Shown piece after piece: positions 33,445 to 42,457 of a DNA stretch of 64,000 nt. This stretch comes from Palsa-1447 sp964414785 (lineage in GTDB: Bacteria; Verrucomicrobiota; Verrucomicrobiia; Opitutales; Opitutaceae): positions 1 to 64,000 of the forward strand of contig CAYPXZ010000012.1 in NCBI GenBank assembly GCA_964414785.1. The letters are read 5' to 3'. A model generated the notes under the pieces. That model saw nothing but the letters and a program-made list of their open reading frames with translations, had not been told where the DNA came from and searched no databases. Position 1 is the stretch's first letter. Every line of letters starts with the position of its first letter. The translations under genes and the position numbers were made by a program.

Positions 33445-34167
33445 ATGCCGATGCCCCCTCGCCGCACCAGCCTACAGCTCACCGGGCTGACGGGCACGCT
33501 CCGCTGCAGCCAACTCTTCACCGGTCTGCCCTCCGAGGACCTTGCGGCCATCGCGTCGTTCATCCGCGTGCTGCCGGTCGCCAAGGGGGATTTTCTCTTC
33601 CACGAGGGGGAACCCTCCCGCGGCTTCTACGTCGTCCAGAGCGGCTCGATCAATGTACACAGGGTGAACGCCGCGGGGAAGGAGCGGGTCATCCACATCT
33701 TCCGCACCGGGGAGTCCTTCGGCGAGGCGGCCCTTGCCTCGCCGACGGGCTATCCCGCGGCGGCCCGCGCGATCGAGCCGAGCTCGGTGCTCCTGGTTCC
33801 CAAGGAACCGATCCTTGAGTTGATCGGAAGGAGGCCCGACCTCGCTCTGCGCATGCTCGGGTCGGTGAGCGCGCACCTGCGGGTGCTCGTAGGAATGCTC
33901 GACGACCTGACGCTCAAGGACGTGGAAACGCGGCTGCTCAACTGGCTTGTGAAGCGCGCCGGCAGGGAGGGCTCAGGAGTATCGATCAGCCTGCCGGGGA
34001 CCAAGAGGGTGCTTGCCGCCGAACTTGGGACAAGCAGCGAGACGCTGTCGCGCACCCTTGCGCGGCTGCGCGACCGGAAGCTCATAACGGTCGCGGCCCG
34101 TTCCGTGACGGTCCACGATGTGGGCAGGCTTTCCGAGACCCTGCGGCGGAATCTCGGGGAGTGCTGA
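33445..34167 (+). CDS. Crp/Fnr-family regulator of the nitrite-reductase island (DNR/NnrR-like)
   Basis: A 240-residue regulator. The N-terminal cyclic-nucleotide-binding-like barrel (about 22-140) has FHEGEPSRGFYVVQSGSINVHR and GESFGEAAL. The dimerisation helix (VSAHLRVLVGMLDDLTLKDVETRLLNWLV) precedes a winged helix with the recognition helix GTSSETLSRTLARL. The E-x-x-S-R residues are those by which Fnr and DNR read TTGA half-sites. It has no N-terminal Cys cluster for an Fe-S centre, so a DNR/NnrR-like NO-sensing role is more likely than oxygen sensing by Fnr. The two TTGA-N6-TCAA boxes upstream in the island are its natural targets. Start choice among ATG 33445, ATG 33451 and TTG 33436 is uncertain. 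Confidence 0.9.
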   Translation: MPMPPRRTSLQLTGLTGTLRCSQLFTGLPSEDLAAIASFIRVLPVAKGDFLFHEGEPSRGFYVVQSGSINVHRVNAAGKERVIHIFRTGESFGEAALASPTGYPAAARAIEPSSVLLVPKEPILELIGRRPDLALRMLGSVSAHLRVLVGMLDDLTLKDVETRLLNWLVKRAGREGSGVSISLPGTKRVLAAELGTSSETLSRTLARLRDRKLITVAARSVTVHDVGRLSETLRRNLGEC

Positions 34168-34182
34168 GCGCCCGTTCGGCGC

Positions 34183-35223
34183 CTACCACACGGGGGAGAA
34201 CTTCGATCGCCCGTCCCCCATGTGGACCGCCTGCGACGTCTGCAGCATGCGGAAGCAGCTGAACGGGATCTTGGAGATCCCTCCTGCGCCATGGGGAAGC
34301 TTGCCGTCCCACGACTTTCCAGGGTGGCCCCAGAGGCCCTCGGCGTAGACGGGCTGCCCCTCGGCGATGTCGACGAGCACCATGCCGTAGCGCTGAAGCG
34401 CCACGCACACGATCCGCTCCTCCCGGGTAAGCGTGTACTTAGAGAGGTCGAGCGACGGGTCGAGCTGGATCAGCGTGCCCTCGGGGATGCCCCCCTCGGT
34501 GAACCCGTCGGTCCAGGCCGCCGGGAAGACGAACTCCTTGTAGGCGCAGAAGCGCGACGCCGCGGCTATCTTGTGCCTTATCTCGCCGGCCATCACCTCG
34601 TCGTACATGATGAGCCCCGCCACGGCGGGCACGCCGGCCGCCCGGCTCGGCCCATGGAAGTGGATGCTTTCACCGTCCTTCACTCCGAGCTCACTCGTGG
34701 AAAAGACCCCGGGCCCGTCGGCGGGATAAACCATCCCGGTGGCCGACTTCCAGCTCCCGTCCGGGTTCCGCGACAGCGCCCACATATCCCAGACGAGCTT
34801 CTTCTTCCAGTCGACGACGGCCAGGTGCGAGTCGGTCTGAGGGTCGGGACTCGCCTCGGGGGGGATGGGCACCAAGTCGAAACCGGCGCCATGGCCGAAG
34901 AACGTCCGGCTGGTATGCCAATGGACCTGGTCCTTTGGGCTGATGGCGAGCAGGCCCACCTTCCTCAGGGGCGTGGCGGAGTCCACCTCGTAGACCGGTA
35001 TGGTCCACTGGGTGCTGTTGACCAGGAATCCCTGGCCCGTTGGCTCGGTTTCCAGGAGCTTGATCCACCGCCCGGTCCGGGCATCAACCTGCGCGTCGGC
35101 GGGGATAACCTGGTTCCAGAAGCTGTCGTCAGAGAAAAAGCGATGGTGCGCTGGCGGAGGCGCGTCTGCGGCTTTGAGCGAGATCGTGGCCATGGATAAC
35201 ATCAGCAATATGTGGGGGCGCAT
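34183..35223 (-). CDS. Secreted protein of unknown function
   Basis: A 346-residue protein with a signal peptide (MRPHILLMLSMATISLKAA). The mature part has no domain I can name. Distinctive stretches are HHRFFSDDSFWNQVIPADAQVD near the start, a middle section DSHLAVVDWKKKLVWDMWALSR, and conserved-looking acidic and aromatic motifs with many His (SIHFHGPSRAAGVPAVAGLIMYDEV). The FxxDSxWN-type opening recurs in uncharacterised exported proteins of several phyla as far as I recall. It may be a polysaccharide-acting enzyme or a binding protein. It converges on the Crp/Fnr gene with a 15-base gap containing a small hairpin (34168-34182), and is not part of the nitrite island. Confidence 0.7.
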   Translation of the reverse strand: MRPHILLMLSMATISLKAADAPPPAHHRFFSDDSFWNQVIPADAQVDARTGRWIKLLETEPTGQGFLVNSTQWTIPVYEVDSATPLRKVGLLAISPKDQVHWHTSRTFFGHGAGFDLVPIPPEASPDPQTDSHLAVVDWKKKLVWDMWALSRNPDGSWKSATGMVYPADGPGVFSTSELGVKDGESIHFHGPSRAAGVPAVAGLIMYDEVMAGEIRHKIAAASRFCAYKEFVFPAAWTDGFTEGGIPEGTLIQLDPSLDLSKYTLTREERIVCVALQRYGMVLVDIAEGQPVYAEGLWGHPGKSWDGKLPHGAGGISKIPFSCFRMLQTSQAVHMGDGRSKFSPVW

Positions 35224-35318
35224 GGGTCGGGGGATGCCTCGATCCTAGCCTCTTTTACCATTAATCCAAGAGATACCCGATCGCCTCGGGCCCGGCGAAC
35301 CGCAGGCGGGTCCCTCGC

Positions 35319-36071
35319 CTAATCGAGGTTGAGGGCAGGCGTCTGCCCGAGCGCCGCCAGCTCATGGAGGTCGCGCCCGATGACCCTGTAGAGCTTGTTG
35401 ATCTCAAGGAGCTCGTATTCGGCGAGCTTCTTCTTTGGCACGGACCGGTCGACGTAGAATATCTTCGTCGCGCTGTTGAACGCCATGTCGCTCATGAGGA
35501 AGGCGATCCCGGGGTGCATGGGGCACGTCGCGTAGTCGTAGTTGGGATCGGAGTAGTTCGCCGAGCTCTCCGTCGTGCGCACGTCGTCTGTGTCGAAGTT
35601 GGGCGTGCCCGCCCCGGGGTGGAACCAGATGGGGAACCGAGCGATCTTCATCCCCTGGGTGACCTCCACCTGCGTTACGGGCTGGTTAACGATCTCCCGG
35701 ACGCGCCGTACCGTCCTCGCAAGCTCCTCGTTCAGCTGCCGTATCCTTACCTCCGGGGAAACGGCACCCTTGGCCGCGGCCGGCGGCGGGGCAGTGCCCG
35801 CCGAAGGAGCGGGTGCGCCGGCGGGCTTTGCTTCGACGGCCTTCACCGAGACGACCACGCCATCCCGCAGCTTGACCGAGATGTCGAGATACTGGAGCAC
35901 GACGGTGCTACCGCCGTCCATTCTTCCCGAGGGTTTCCCCTTCTCGGCGATCACCTGGTCGTAGGTGTCCCCGGCGTTCACCGCGCGGGCAAAGGGAGCG
36001 GCCACCGCCAGCGCCAGGATCGTGCAGGCCAGCCTCGCCAGGACCCCCGCGGCGAACCCAAAGGTCCCCAT
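35319..36071 (-). CDS. Small exported protein of unknown function
   Basis: A 250-residue exported protein when started at MGTFGFAAGVLARLACTILALAVAAPFARA, a good signal peptide; the frame is open to 36137. After the signal, GDTYDQVIAEKGKPSGRMDGGSTVVLQYLDISVKL resembles the short SmpA/BamE-like 'assembly' motif often found in small exported proteins. A Pro/Ala linker, a helical stretch IRQLNEELARTVRRVREIV, and a C-terminal part with YDYATCPMHPGIAFLM follow. No catalytic motif is visible. It lies between two other leftward genes and looks singly transcribed. Confidence 0.6.
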   Translation of the reverse strand: MGTFGFAAGVLARLACTILALAVAAPFARAVNAGDTYDQVIAEKGKPSGRMDGGSTVVLQYLDISVKLRDGVVVSVKAVEAKPAGAPAPSAGTAPPPAAAKGAVSPEVRIRQLNEELARTVRRVREIVNQPVTQVEVTQGMKIARFPIWFHPGAGTPNFDTDDVRTTESSANYSDPNYDYATCPMHPGIAFLMSDMAFNSATKIFYVDRSVPKKKLAEYELLEINKLYRVIGRDLHELAALGQTPALNLD

Positions 36072-36202
36072 GGCGCGCGGGCGCCGGATCCGACTCTCCG
36101 CGCCCCGGAGGAGTCCATTCTTGTTGGTGGAGGGCATGGGTCCCGGACTCCGGACTGGAGGACGGGGCCCATGCGGTCAAGGCGTTGTTGGAAACCCCGG
36201 TC

Positions 36203-38764
36203 TTAGTAGCGGATTTTTACCAAACAGACGGATCCGGGCAATTCCAGGTCCACATAGGTCGATGCCGCGACGCGGCTCAGGGCGTAATGGGCGGCCGCGC
36301 CGTCAACCTCCACCGACGTGACGGTGTCCGTTGCCGCAGGCAGCAGGAAATGCCCCTGCATCGAGGCGCCGCTTCCGGTCGCCGTGACGATGATCTCCCT
36401 CTTCTTGGGGTCGCAGGAATAGCGGTAGGCCACATAACCCAGGGAAGCGGGATAGCGCACGGAAACCAGGACCGTGCGGGCCTCGCCCTGGTCCCACCGC
36501 GGGGCGACAATGGGGTGGGAGAACGTCTGGCTCAGGGGGCCGTCCCTGACTCCCGCCAGGCCCTCGACCATCGCGTCCATCGCAGTGGCCGCCGCCCAGT
36601 CGTCCGGCCCGCCATAGGAGACCGGGTTGGGCGCCACGTAATGAGGCCTGTCGGCAAGGGTCATCCCCAGCACCGTGTAAATGCCCTCGTCGTCCGGAGC
36701 CCTGAGGCGGATGGCCGCGATCGTTTTCTCGGGGCTCGGGTTGTCGATCGCGCACCAGGACAGCCCCACGTCGTCGGCGACCGGGCTGGGACCGTGCCAG
36801 GCGACTCCGGAGAAGTCGGTCTTTAGCTCCGGGAACCACCAGTAGGTCAGCTGCTTTCCCATGCTCACGTACTGCACGCGCTGGGTCCCGTCGGTGTAGC
36901 TGAACGCCACGCTCCCGCAGACATTCTCGGATCCCGGCTTTGTCGAGGTGTGCAGGAGATAGATGCATGCGGCGGCCGCATTTACCGGGACGTCCACGAC
37001 GGCCGGCAGTCCCTTCCGGTGCGACACTGCGACGGCGACCCGTCTCTGGTTTTTCTGGGGGTCCGCGACCTTGAAGGCGATGCCTGCGAATTGCTGATCG
37101 CCGGTGGGCAGCCCGCGGATGTCGTCGCCGGGCTTCCCCGAGAGCATCCACCGCGCGGCCTTGGGCCCCCCCTTGTCCTCGATGTCCATGTTGGCGGCCC
37201 CCGAGAGGTCGACCTCCTCGTAGTGCGGCGGGGGCGGGGCCGGCGGGATGGATCCGGTGTAGGCGAACCAGATCTTGTTGCCGTGCTTGTGGCCGAGCTC
37301 GGTCAGGCGGTCGAGCACGTCCCGGGCATAGTCCTCGAAGCCGTTCTCGAAGGCGCCGCGGGCGAGCTCGCCCGCCACGTGTCCCCCGACGCCGCCATTC
37401 ATGTACTGCCACACCTCGTTGTGCCTTCCGAAGCCCCTCTGGAAAGGAGGATAGATCGCGTACCATTCGCCGGGCGAGCCCGGGGGGAGGTGGTCCTTCA
37501 GGTCCATGTAGGTCCTGATTATGGCCTGGGCGTGCTCGCGGCTTATCCCGCGGTTGAGGGCGTAGGCGTTGCCCTGGGCAATCTGGCTCCACTCGTCGAC
37601 GCCGAGGTCCCGCTTCACCGTGGGATCGTCGTCGATGAAATGCGTGTAGAAACGCCCGTTCCACGAGAGCACGTCGAGCCTCTGGCGGATCTCCGATGCC
37701 CGCGCGGCATACTTGGCTGCACCCGCGGAATCCCCGCCGTGGGCCAGCATCTCGGCCAGCTCATCGCAGGCCGCCGCATAGTACACGTTGTCCCCGAAGA
37801 ACACGCCGAACTTGGACTTGTGCGGGTCGACCAGCATCGTGTTGGTCAGCCCGATGTCCGGGGTGTAGGCGTCGTCGACCTGGAAGTCCCAGGAGTCGAT
37901 CGTATAGACCCGCTTGAGCAGCCGGAAGCGAGCGCTCCAGCGCGCAGGGTCGGTGACCGGGTATTCCATGGCCCGCTCGGCCGACGGCAGGCACTGGCTC
38001 ATCCAGGCGTCGTCCCCGCGGGCCTTCCAGGTCTGGTAGATCGTGCTGACGTAGACGTATTCCGGGTGGTTCTCCGCCGGCTGCCGGACAAAGGTGCGGT
38101 CGCCGATCGTGCGGACGTAGTCGAACGGGCCGTAGGCGGTCTTGTAGTACGCGACCGCGTCGCCTGGATTGAGGTTGCTCCAGATCATCCCGTCCTCGCG
38201 CTGGGCGCTGCGCATCATGTCGATGAAATCGGTCCCGTAGGGGCTGAAGTACCTCATGCCCTTGGCCGTATGGTAATTGTCCAGCACCCAGTTCACGAAG
38301 AAATGGTATGTGCGCCCGTTCCACCGGGTCTCCTCGACGCCGTTCGGCGTGTCCGAGCTCATGCCGTTGTGAAAGAGGCTGAACATGTCCCGGTACTTGC
38401 CGCCGTCGTCGACCGACGTCTCCGCATCCAGGGAGAAGGATGCCTGCGCCGTCTCCCCTCCCGACACGTCGCGGGTGATCACCTTTTGGATCCCCAGGGC
38501 CCCGCCGGCCCTGAAGCTTACGCGTCCTCCCAGGGGAGCCTTGAAGTAGACCCTGTCCGCGCCGTCCCTGACCTCGATTGAGCCTGTGCCCCCGCTTTCA
38601 AGCACGAGCATATCCAGCGGCCTCGCATGGCCGACGCTGACGGGGATGCCGTCGTCGCCGGCTCGCTGGACCACCAATTGGGGTTCGGATGGGGCGGCAC
38701 AGAGACCGACCGCAAATGAAGCGAGGGCTAGCGAAGGCGTAAGGCTGCGGAGAATGGCTCTCAT
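36203..38764 (-). CDS. Secreted six-hairpin glycosidase-like protein
   Basis: An 853-residue exported protein (signal peptide MRAILRSLTPSLALASFAVGLCA). The central part (about 120-520) has the (alpha/alpha)6-barrel character of glycosidases and phosphorylases, for example HFFVNWVLDNYHTAKGMRYFSPYGTDFIDMMRSAQREDGMIWSNL, LSWNGRFYTHF, NEVWQYMNGGVGGHVAGELARGAFENGFEDYAR. N- and C-terminal portions are beta-rich, with a late domain reading FLLPAATDTVTSVEVDGAAAHY. Some acidic residues that could be catalytic are seen in the GVDEWSQIAQGNAYAL and EDGMIWSN segments, but I cannot assign a GH family. The gene lies apart from the other carbohydrate genes in the block. Confidence 0.7.
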   Translation of the reverse strand: MRAILRSLTPSLALASFAVGLCAAPSEPQLVVQRAGDDGIPVSVGHARPLDMLVLESGGTGSIEVRDGADRVYFKAPLGGRVSFRAGGALGIQKVITRDVSGGETAQASFSLDAETSVDDGGKYRDMFSLFHNGMSSDTPNGVEETRWNGRTYHFFVNWVLDNYHTAKGMRYFSPYGTDFIDMMRSAQREDGMIWSNLNPGDAVAYYKTAYGPFDYVRTIGDRTFVRQPAENHPEYVYVSTIYQTWKARGDDAWMSQCLPSAERAMEYPVTDPARWSARFRLLKRVYTIDSWDFQVDDAYTPDIGLTNTMLVDPHKSKFGVFFGDNVYYAAACDELAEMLAHGGDSAGAAKYAARASEIRQRLDVLSWNGRFYTHFIDDDPTVKRDLGVDEWSQIAQGNAYALNRGISREHAQAIIRTYMDLKDHLPPGSPGEWYAIYPPFQRGFGRHNEVWQYMNGGVGGHVAGELARGAFENGFEDYARDVLDRLTELGHKHGNKIWFAYTGSIPPAPPPPHYEEVDLSGAANMDIEDKGGPKAARWMLSGKPGDDIRGLPTGDQQFAGIAFKVADPQKNQRRVAVAVSHRKGLPAVVDVPVNAAAACIYLLHTSTKPGSENVCGSVAFSYTDGTQRVQYVSMGKQLTYWWFPELKTDFSGVAWHGPSPVADDVGLSWCAIDNPSPEKTIAAIRLRAPDDEGIYTVLGMTLADRPHYVAPNPVSYGGPDDWAAATAMDAMVEGLAGVRDGPLSQTFSHPIVAPRWDQGEARTVLVSVRYPASLGYVAYRYSCDPKKREIIVTATGSGASMQGHFLLPAATDTVTSVEVDGAAAHYALSRVAASTYVDLELPGSVCLVKIRY

Positions 38765-38820
38765 CGTGGGGGTCCCTGCATGCTAGGACCCCGGACCTGC
38801 CTGGGTCGACTCGATACCCG

Positions 38821-39276
38821 TCAGGTCATCTCCGGAGGAGCCGGGCGGCCCTCGATCTCAATCCGGAACGCGGTCAGCGAAAGGTTCATCTCGCGGATGA
38901 ACGCGAGTATCGACCCGATCAACGTCAGCTGCGAGATGCAGAAGATGAGGATGATGGCCCAGCTCAGGTCCCATTTGAGCAGCGCCTGCAGGAAGAGGCC
39001 GAAGATCAGGCATGCCGCCATCAGCACCGTGATCGCCCCGAGCAGGATGGAGAGCCTGAGGATGCCGGCCCGCTTGTGGAGGAACGTGATCTGCAGCCTC
39101 AGTTTTGGGGCGTGGGGAGGCTCCGTCTGAAGCTCCCGGTTGAGCAGCCTGGCGCGGTCCAAGAGCCGCCCGAAGCGGTTTGTGAAGCTCAGGAGCAGCA
39201 GGCCGACCCCCGAGATGAGGATCACCGGCCCGATTGCGAGCTGCAGGGCGGGAACAAGTTGGGTTATGTTGGGCAT
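38821..39276 (-). CDS. DUF2721 membrane protein
   Basis: A 151-residue inner-membrane protein with three hydrophobic helices, matching the DUF2721 family (PALQLAIGPVILISGVGLLLLSFTNRFGRLLDRARLLNREL, then a cytoplasmic helical loop, then ITVLMAACLIFGLFLQALL). Function unknown. The start at 39274-39276 is preceded by AAAGG seven to eight bases upstream, one of the better ribosome-binding sites in the window. Upstream frame extension is possible to 39300. It is transcribed alone as far as can be seen. Confidence 0.78.
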   Translation of the reverse strand: MPNITQLVPALQLAIGPVILISGVGLLLLSFTNRFGRLLDRARLLNRELQTEPPHAPKLRLQITFLHKRAGILRLSILLGAITVLMAACLIFGLFLQALLKWDLSWAIILIFCISQLTLIGSILAFIREMNLSLTAFRIEIEGRPAPPEMT

Positions 39277-39505
39277 AGTTGACCTTTCTTGGATCCCCAT
39301 GGCGGGGGGGAGCTGTCAGTTGATCGTATAGCCTAGCGAAGTCGAGCGGCTGCGCCAATCCCGCACTCGGGCGGCGCGGCGGCCCAAACCCGGAGGCGCG
39401 CGAACCGGCGCACCTGCGGGTTCACGGTGCACGGGTAGTAACTCCAAATCAGTGGTTTGCCACCGAATGGGTTCGGAAATTAGCGCGGTTCGAAGGTCCG
39501 ATTAT

Positions 39506-39523
39506 CCGCGGTTCTGACCGCGG
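39506..39523 (-). terminator. Hairpin downstream of the Gfo/Idh gene
   Basis: CCGCGGT (39506-39512), loop TCTG, ACCGCGG (39517-39523), a perfect seven-base stem 12 bases after the stop of the leftward oxidoreductase gene. No T tract follows, so Rho-independent termination is uncertain. Confidence 0.45.
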
Positions 39524-39534
39524 GAGTCGCGGCG

Positions 39535-40620
39535 TCACGAGAGCTTGACCGGCTTGCCCGAGCGGGCCGACGCGTACGCGCCGTCGATGATCCGCATCAG
39601 GGACACGGCCTCCGCCGGCGTGTTCAGCGGCTTCTCCCGGCCCTCTATGGTGCGGATGAAGTTCATGGCGGAGCGGCTGCGCCCCATGGTCTCATCGGGA
39701 GGGACAATCACTGAGCGGTTCACGGAGCGTCCGTGTTCCTGGGTGTAGAGCTCGAGGGCGTCCACGGCCGTCGCGTCGTCGCCGTCGGTCCTGAAGAGCC
39801 GCTGGACGAGGCCACCGGCCCGGGAGCCCTGGAAGGCGACAGACACCTCCTCCCCCTTGTTGAGCTCGGCCCACGAGATGTGGAATGAGAGCGCCTGGCC
39901 CGTCTTGAAGGTGACGAATCCGTGGGCCGCGGCCTCAACGTCGACCGTGCCCTTTGCGACGTCGGGGATTCCCCAGGGCCCCTTGAAGTTCTTGTCCTTG
40001 ATGAAGTCGTCAAAGGTGCGCGCCAGCACGTGGGCGGGTTCCGGGTATCCCATGAAATGCAGCCCGAGGTCGATCATGTGGAGGAGGTCGACCAGCGGGC
40101 CGCCCCCGGAAAGGGCCTTGGTCGTGAACCAGCCCCCGAAACCCGGGATCCCGCACCGCCGGATCCACTTCGCCTGGCAGGAGTTGATCCGGCCCACGGA
40201 TCCGTCGGCAATGTACTCGCGCATCGCATAGCTCTCCGGCCGCGCGCGATTGTTGAAGTTGAACATCAGCGTCTTCTTCGCAGCCTCGGCCGCCACCTTC
40301 ATCTTGGCCGCAAGGTCGGCGTTGATCGCCGGGGGCTTCTCGCAGAAAACGTGCTTCCCGGCCTTAAGCGCCTGTATCGAGAGGGGAGCGTGGAACTTGT
40401 TGGGAACGATGACGGAGACGGCATCCAGGGACGGCAGCGCCTTGAACATCTCCGCGACGTTGCCAAACACCCTCGGAACCTCGTTCTTGGCCGCGCACTT
40501 CTCCGCGGCGGCGCGATTGACGTCGGCGATCGCAAGGACCTCGGCTCCCGCCTGGCGGAATCCGGAGATATGGTAGGCGGCCATGCCGCCCGCTCCGATG
40601 ATGGCTGTTTTGATGCTCAT
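39535..40620 (-). CDS. Gfo/Idh/MocA-family oxidoreductase
   Basis: A 361-residue NAD(P)-dependent dehydrogenase. The Rossmann fold opens with KTAIIGAGGMAAYHISGFRQAGAEVLAIADVN (GxGxxA with D34 selecting NAD). The cofactor-binding EKP motif reads KAGKHVFCEKPPA. The C-terminal domain has the glycine-rich GGPLVDLLHMIDLGLHFMGYP with the D and H expected for catalysis. Family members oxidise sugars, inositols or related compounds; the substrate is not known. No close operon partner, as a 189-base gap separates it from hutI. Complete and of normal length. Confidence 0.9.
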   Translation of the reverse strand: MSIKTAIIGAGGMAAYHISGFRQAGAEVLAIADVNRAAAEKCAAKNEVPRVFGNVAEMFKALPSLDAVSVIVPNKFHAPLSIQALKAGKHVFCEKPPAINADLAAKMKVAAEAAKKTLMFNFNNRARPESYAMREYIADGSVGRINSCQAKWIRRCGIPGFGGWFTTKALSGGGPLVDLLHMIDLGLHFMGYPEPAHVLARTFDDFIKDKNFKGPWGIPDVAKGTVDVEAAAHGFVTFKTGQALSFHISWAELNKGEEVSVAFQGSRAGGLVQRLFRTDGDDATAVDALELYTQEHGRSVNRSVIVPPDETMGRSRSAMNFIRTIEGREKPLNTPAEAVSLMRIIDGAYASARSGKPVKLS

Positions 40621-40809
40621 GGGGTGGAAAAGGTATCGATCCCGCAGGAGGGGGCTTCTCCGCCGGGACCCGAGCCTGGGCCAGGGTTGAGCGGGTGGTG
40701 CCTCCCCTCTGCGTGGAATTCACGCGATGGACGCCCGATAATGTGATCCCGCGGGCACCCGTAATCAAGAGGCCATTTCCGGACCGGGGGCCTCGTCAGG
40801 GCGAGCGTC

Positions 40810-42048
40810 TCAATCCTCGACCTGTGCAACCTCCTGGGGCGCCCTCACGACGACCTTGCCGGCGCTGACGACAAGCTCGACGGGATTGCCCCCGAACTCG
40901 TGGGCGAGGAGGCGCTCGTCCGTGTGGCGCAGCAGGATCAGGTCCGCCCTCTGTCCGGTTTCGAGGGTTCCCCGGTCCTTGAGTCCGAGCACCGCGGCTG
41001 CGTTGACCGTGGCGGCCGCGATGGCCTCCGCTGGCGTAAGTCCGCAGAACCTTACGGCCAGAGAGATCGCGGAGGGCATGGAATGGCTGGGCGCCGTGGC
41101 GGGGTTGCAGTCGGTCGCCAGGGCGATGATCCCGCCCTGGTCGACGAAGAATCCGGCCTTCGCGAAGCGGCCGTCGGTGTGGAATCCACTGCACGGAAGG
41201 ATGACACCGATGGTCGGCGACTGGGCGAGCGCGACCAGGTCGTTCTTGGTCGACGCCTCGAGGTGATCGACGCTGCGGGCATGGAGCCGGATCGCCTCCG
41301 GCACCATGCCGAGGGACGTGAACTGGTCCGCGTGCACGCGCAGGGGATGGTGCTTGCGGGCCTTCTCGAAGAGCTTGACGCAGGCCTCGAGAGACCAGGC
41401 CCCCTTCTCGCAATAGGCGTCGACCGTGATCTCTGGGAACTCACGCGAGACCTCCGGGAGCATCTCCTTGACGACCATCCTGGCGTAGTCATCCGGGTCC
41501 CCCTCGAATGCGTGGCCGAGAAGCGCCGTCGGCACGACCGTGCCGGCCCACTCGGCGCCCGCGCGGACTATGGCGCGCAGCATCTTCAGCTCCGCCTCGG
41601 TGCTTAGACCGTAGCCGCTCTTTATCTCAACGGTCGTCGTGCCCTCGCGAAGCATCTGGGCAAGCCGGGACCTGAGACCGGCTGCCAGCTGCTTCTTGGT
41701 CGCCTCGCGGACCGCCTTTACGGTCGCGTGGATTCCGCCGCCCGACTTCAGGATCTCCTGCTGGGGGACGCCGCGCAGCCTCTGGCCCCACTCCTCGAGC
41801 CGGTCCCCGGCCCAGCAGGCATGGGTGTGGCAGTCTATGAAGCCCGGCATCAGCACGCGGCCCCGGGCGTCGACGACCTCGGCTCCGGACGGGGCTTCAA
41901 GCTTGGGACCTACGGAGGCCACGAGCCCGTCGGAGACCAGGAGATCACCCTGCGGGATGATGCCCAGCTCGCCCAGGGCCTTGCCCCGTCGGGGGCCGCG
42001 CTCACCGGAGAGCGTGAGGATCCGTGCGTTTCTGATCAGAAGGCTCAT
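40810..42048 (-). CDS. hutI: Imidazolonepropionase
   Basis: A 412-residue amidohydrolase of the HutI type. Metal ligands are visible as CHTHACWAGDR (H-x-H) near residue 73-76, plus the His in RVHADQFTSLG and the Asp in LATDCNPAT. EIKSGYGLSTEAELKML and HADQF are the HutI signatures. It hydrolyses 4-imidazolone-5-propanoate to N-formimino-L-glutamate in histidine degradation. Only this step of the pathway is in the window; hutH, hutU and hutG are not adjacent. The gene is of normal length and needs no correction of its start. Confidence 0.93.
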   Translation of the reverse strand: MSLLIRNARILTLSGERGPRRGKALGELGIIPQGDLLVSDGLVASVGPKLEAPSGAEVVDARGRVLMPGFIDCHTHACWAGDRLEEWGQRLRGVPQQEILKSGGGIHATVKAVREATKKQLAAGLRSRLAQMLREGTTTVEIKSGYGLSTEAELKMLRAIVRAGAEWAGTVVPTALLGHAFEGDPDDYARMVVKEMLPEVSREFPEITVDAYCEKGAWSLEACVKLFEKARKHHPLRVHADQFTSLGMVPEAIRLHARSVDHLEASTKNDLVALAQSPTIGVILPCSGFHTDGRFAKAGFFVDQGGIIALATDCNPATAPSHSMPSAISLAVRFCGLTPAEAIAAATVNAAAVLGLKDRGTLETGQRADLILLRHTDERLLAHEFGGNPVELVVSAGKVVVRAPQEVAQVED

Positions 42049-42457
42049 GTCCGGGCGTGCCCCCCGCGCCCGGTTCGGGACTCGGAATCGGGGGCATGGT
42101 CAGGGTGCATCATCCCGAAGCACCGCACCGCGGGCCTGCGCCCGCAAGCGTGAATCCATATTTCGTCCCGGCGTTGGGGCGGGTCCGGCCGCCGGCCGAG
42201 CCCGGGGCTCGCCGTCCGGCTTCAACTGAAGGCCCCGATTAGAAATTGGACTATCGCCGCCCCCCGGCGCGGCACCATGAGGTCGGCGATTGGCATCGGC
42301 TGAGGAAGATGCTTGGATTCGCGGGATCCCTGTGCCCGCCAGCCCACACCCCATCTTCGCCGTACCTGCGCCCGCAATTGAGCCTCGCATAGGTCCTCGC
42401 GGCGCGGATTAAATTGGATCCTTCGTTCCTGCGGTAGGCCCCTTTCCCTCAAACCCC
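42049..42457. other. Divergent intergenic region upstream of the GH94 gene
   Basis: A 409-base gap between hutI (leftward) and the GH94 phosphorylase gene (rightward). No gene is convincing here. The only AT-richer stretch (about 42405-42415, GGATTAAATTGGATC) lies 45-55 bases before the phosphorylase ATG and is a plausible promoter position. No clear operator was seen. Confidence 0.4.

Noticed and set aside
39420..39525. Possible tRNA (ACTCCAAAT and GGTTCGAAGG segments)
   Set aside because: Stem pairing of acceptor and anticodon arms fails on both strands. Only isolated tRNA-like words are present.
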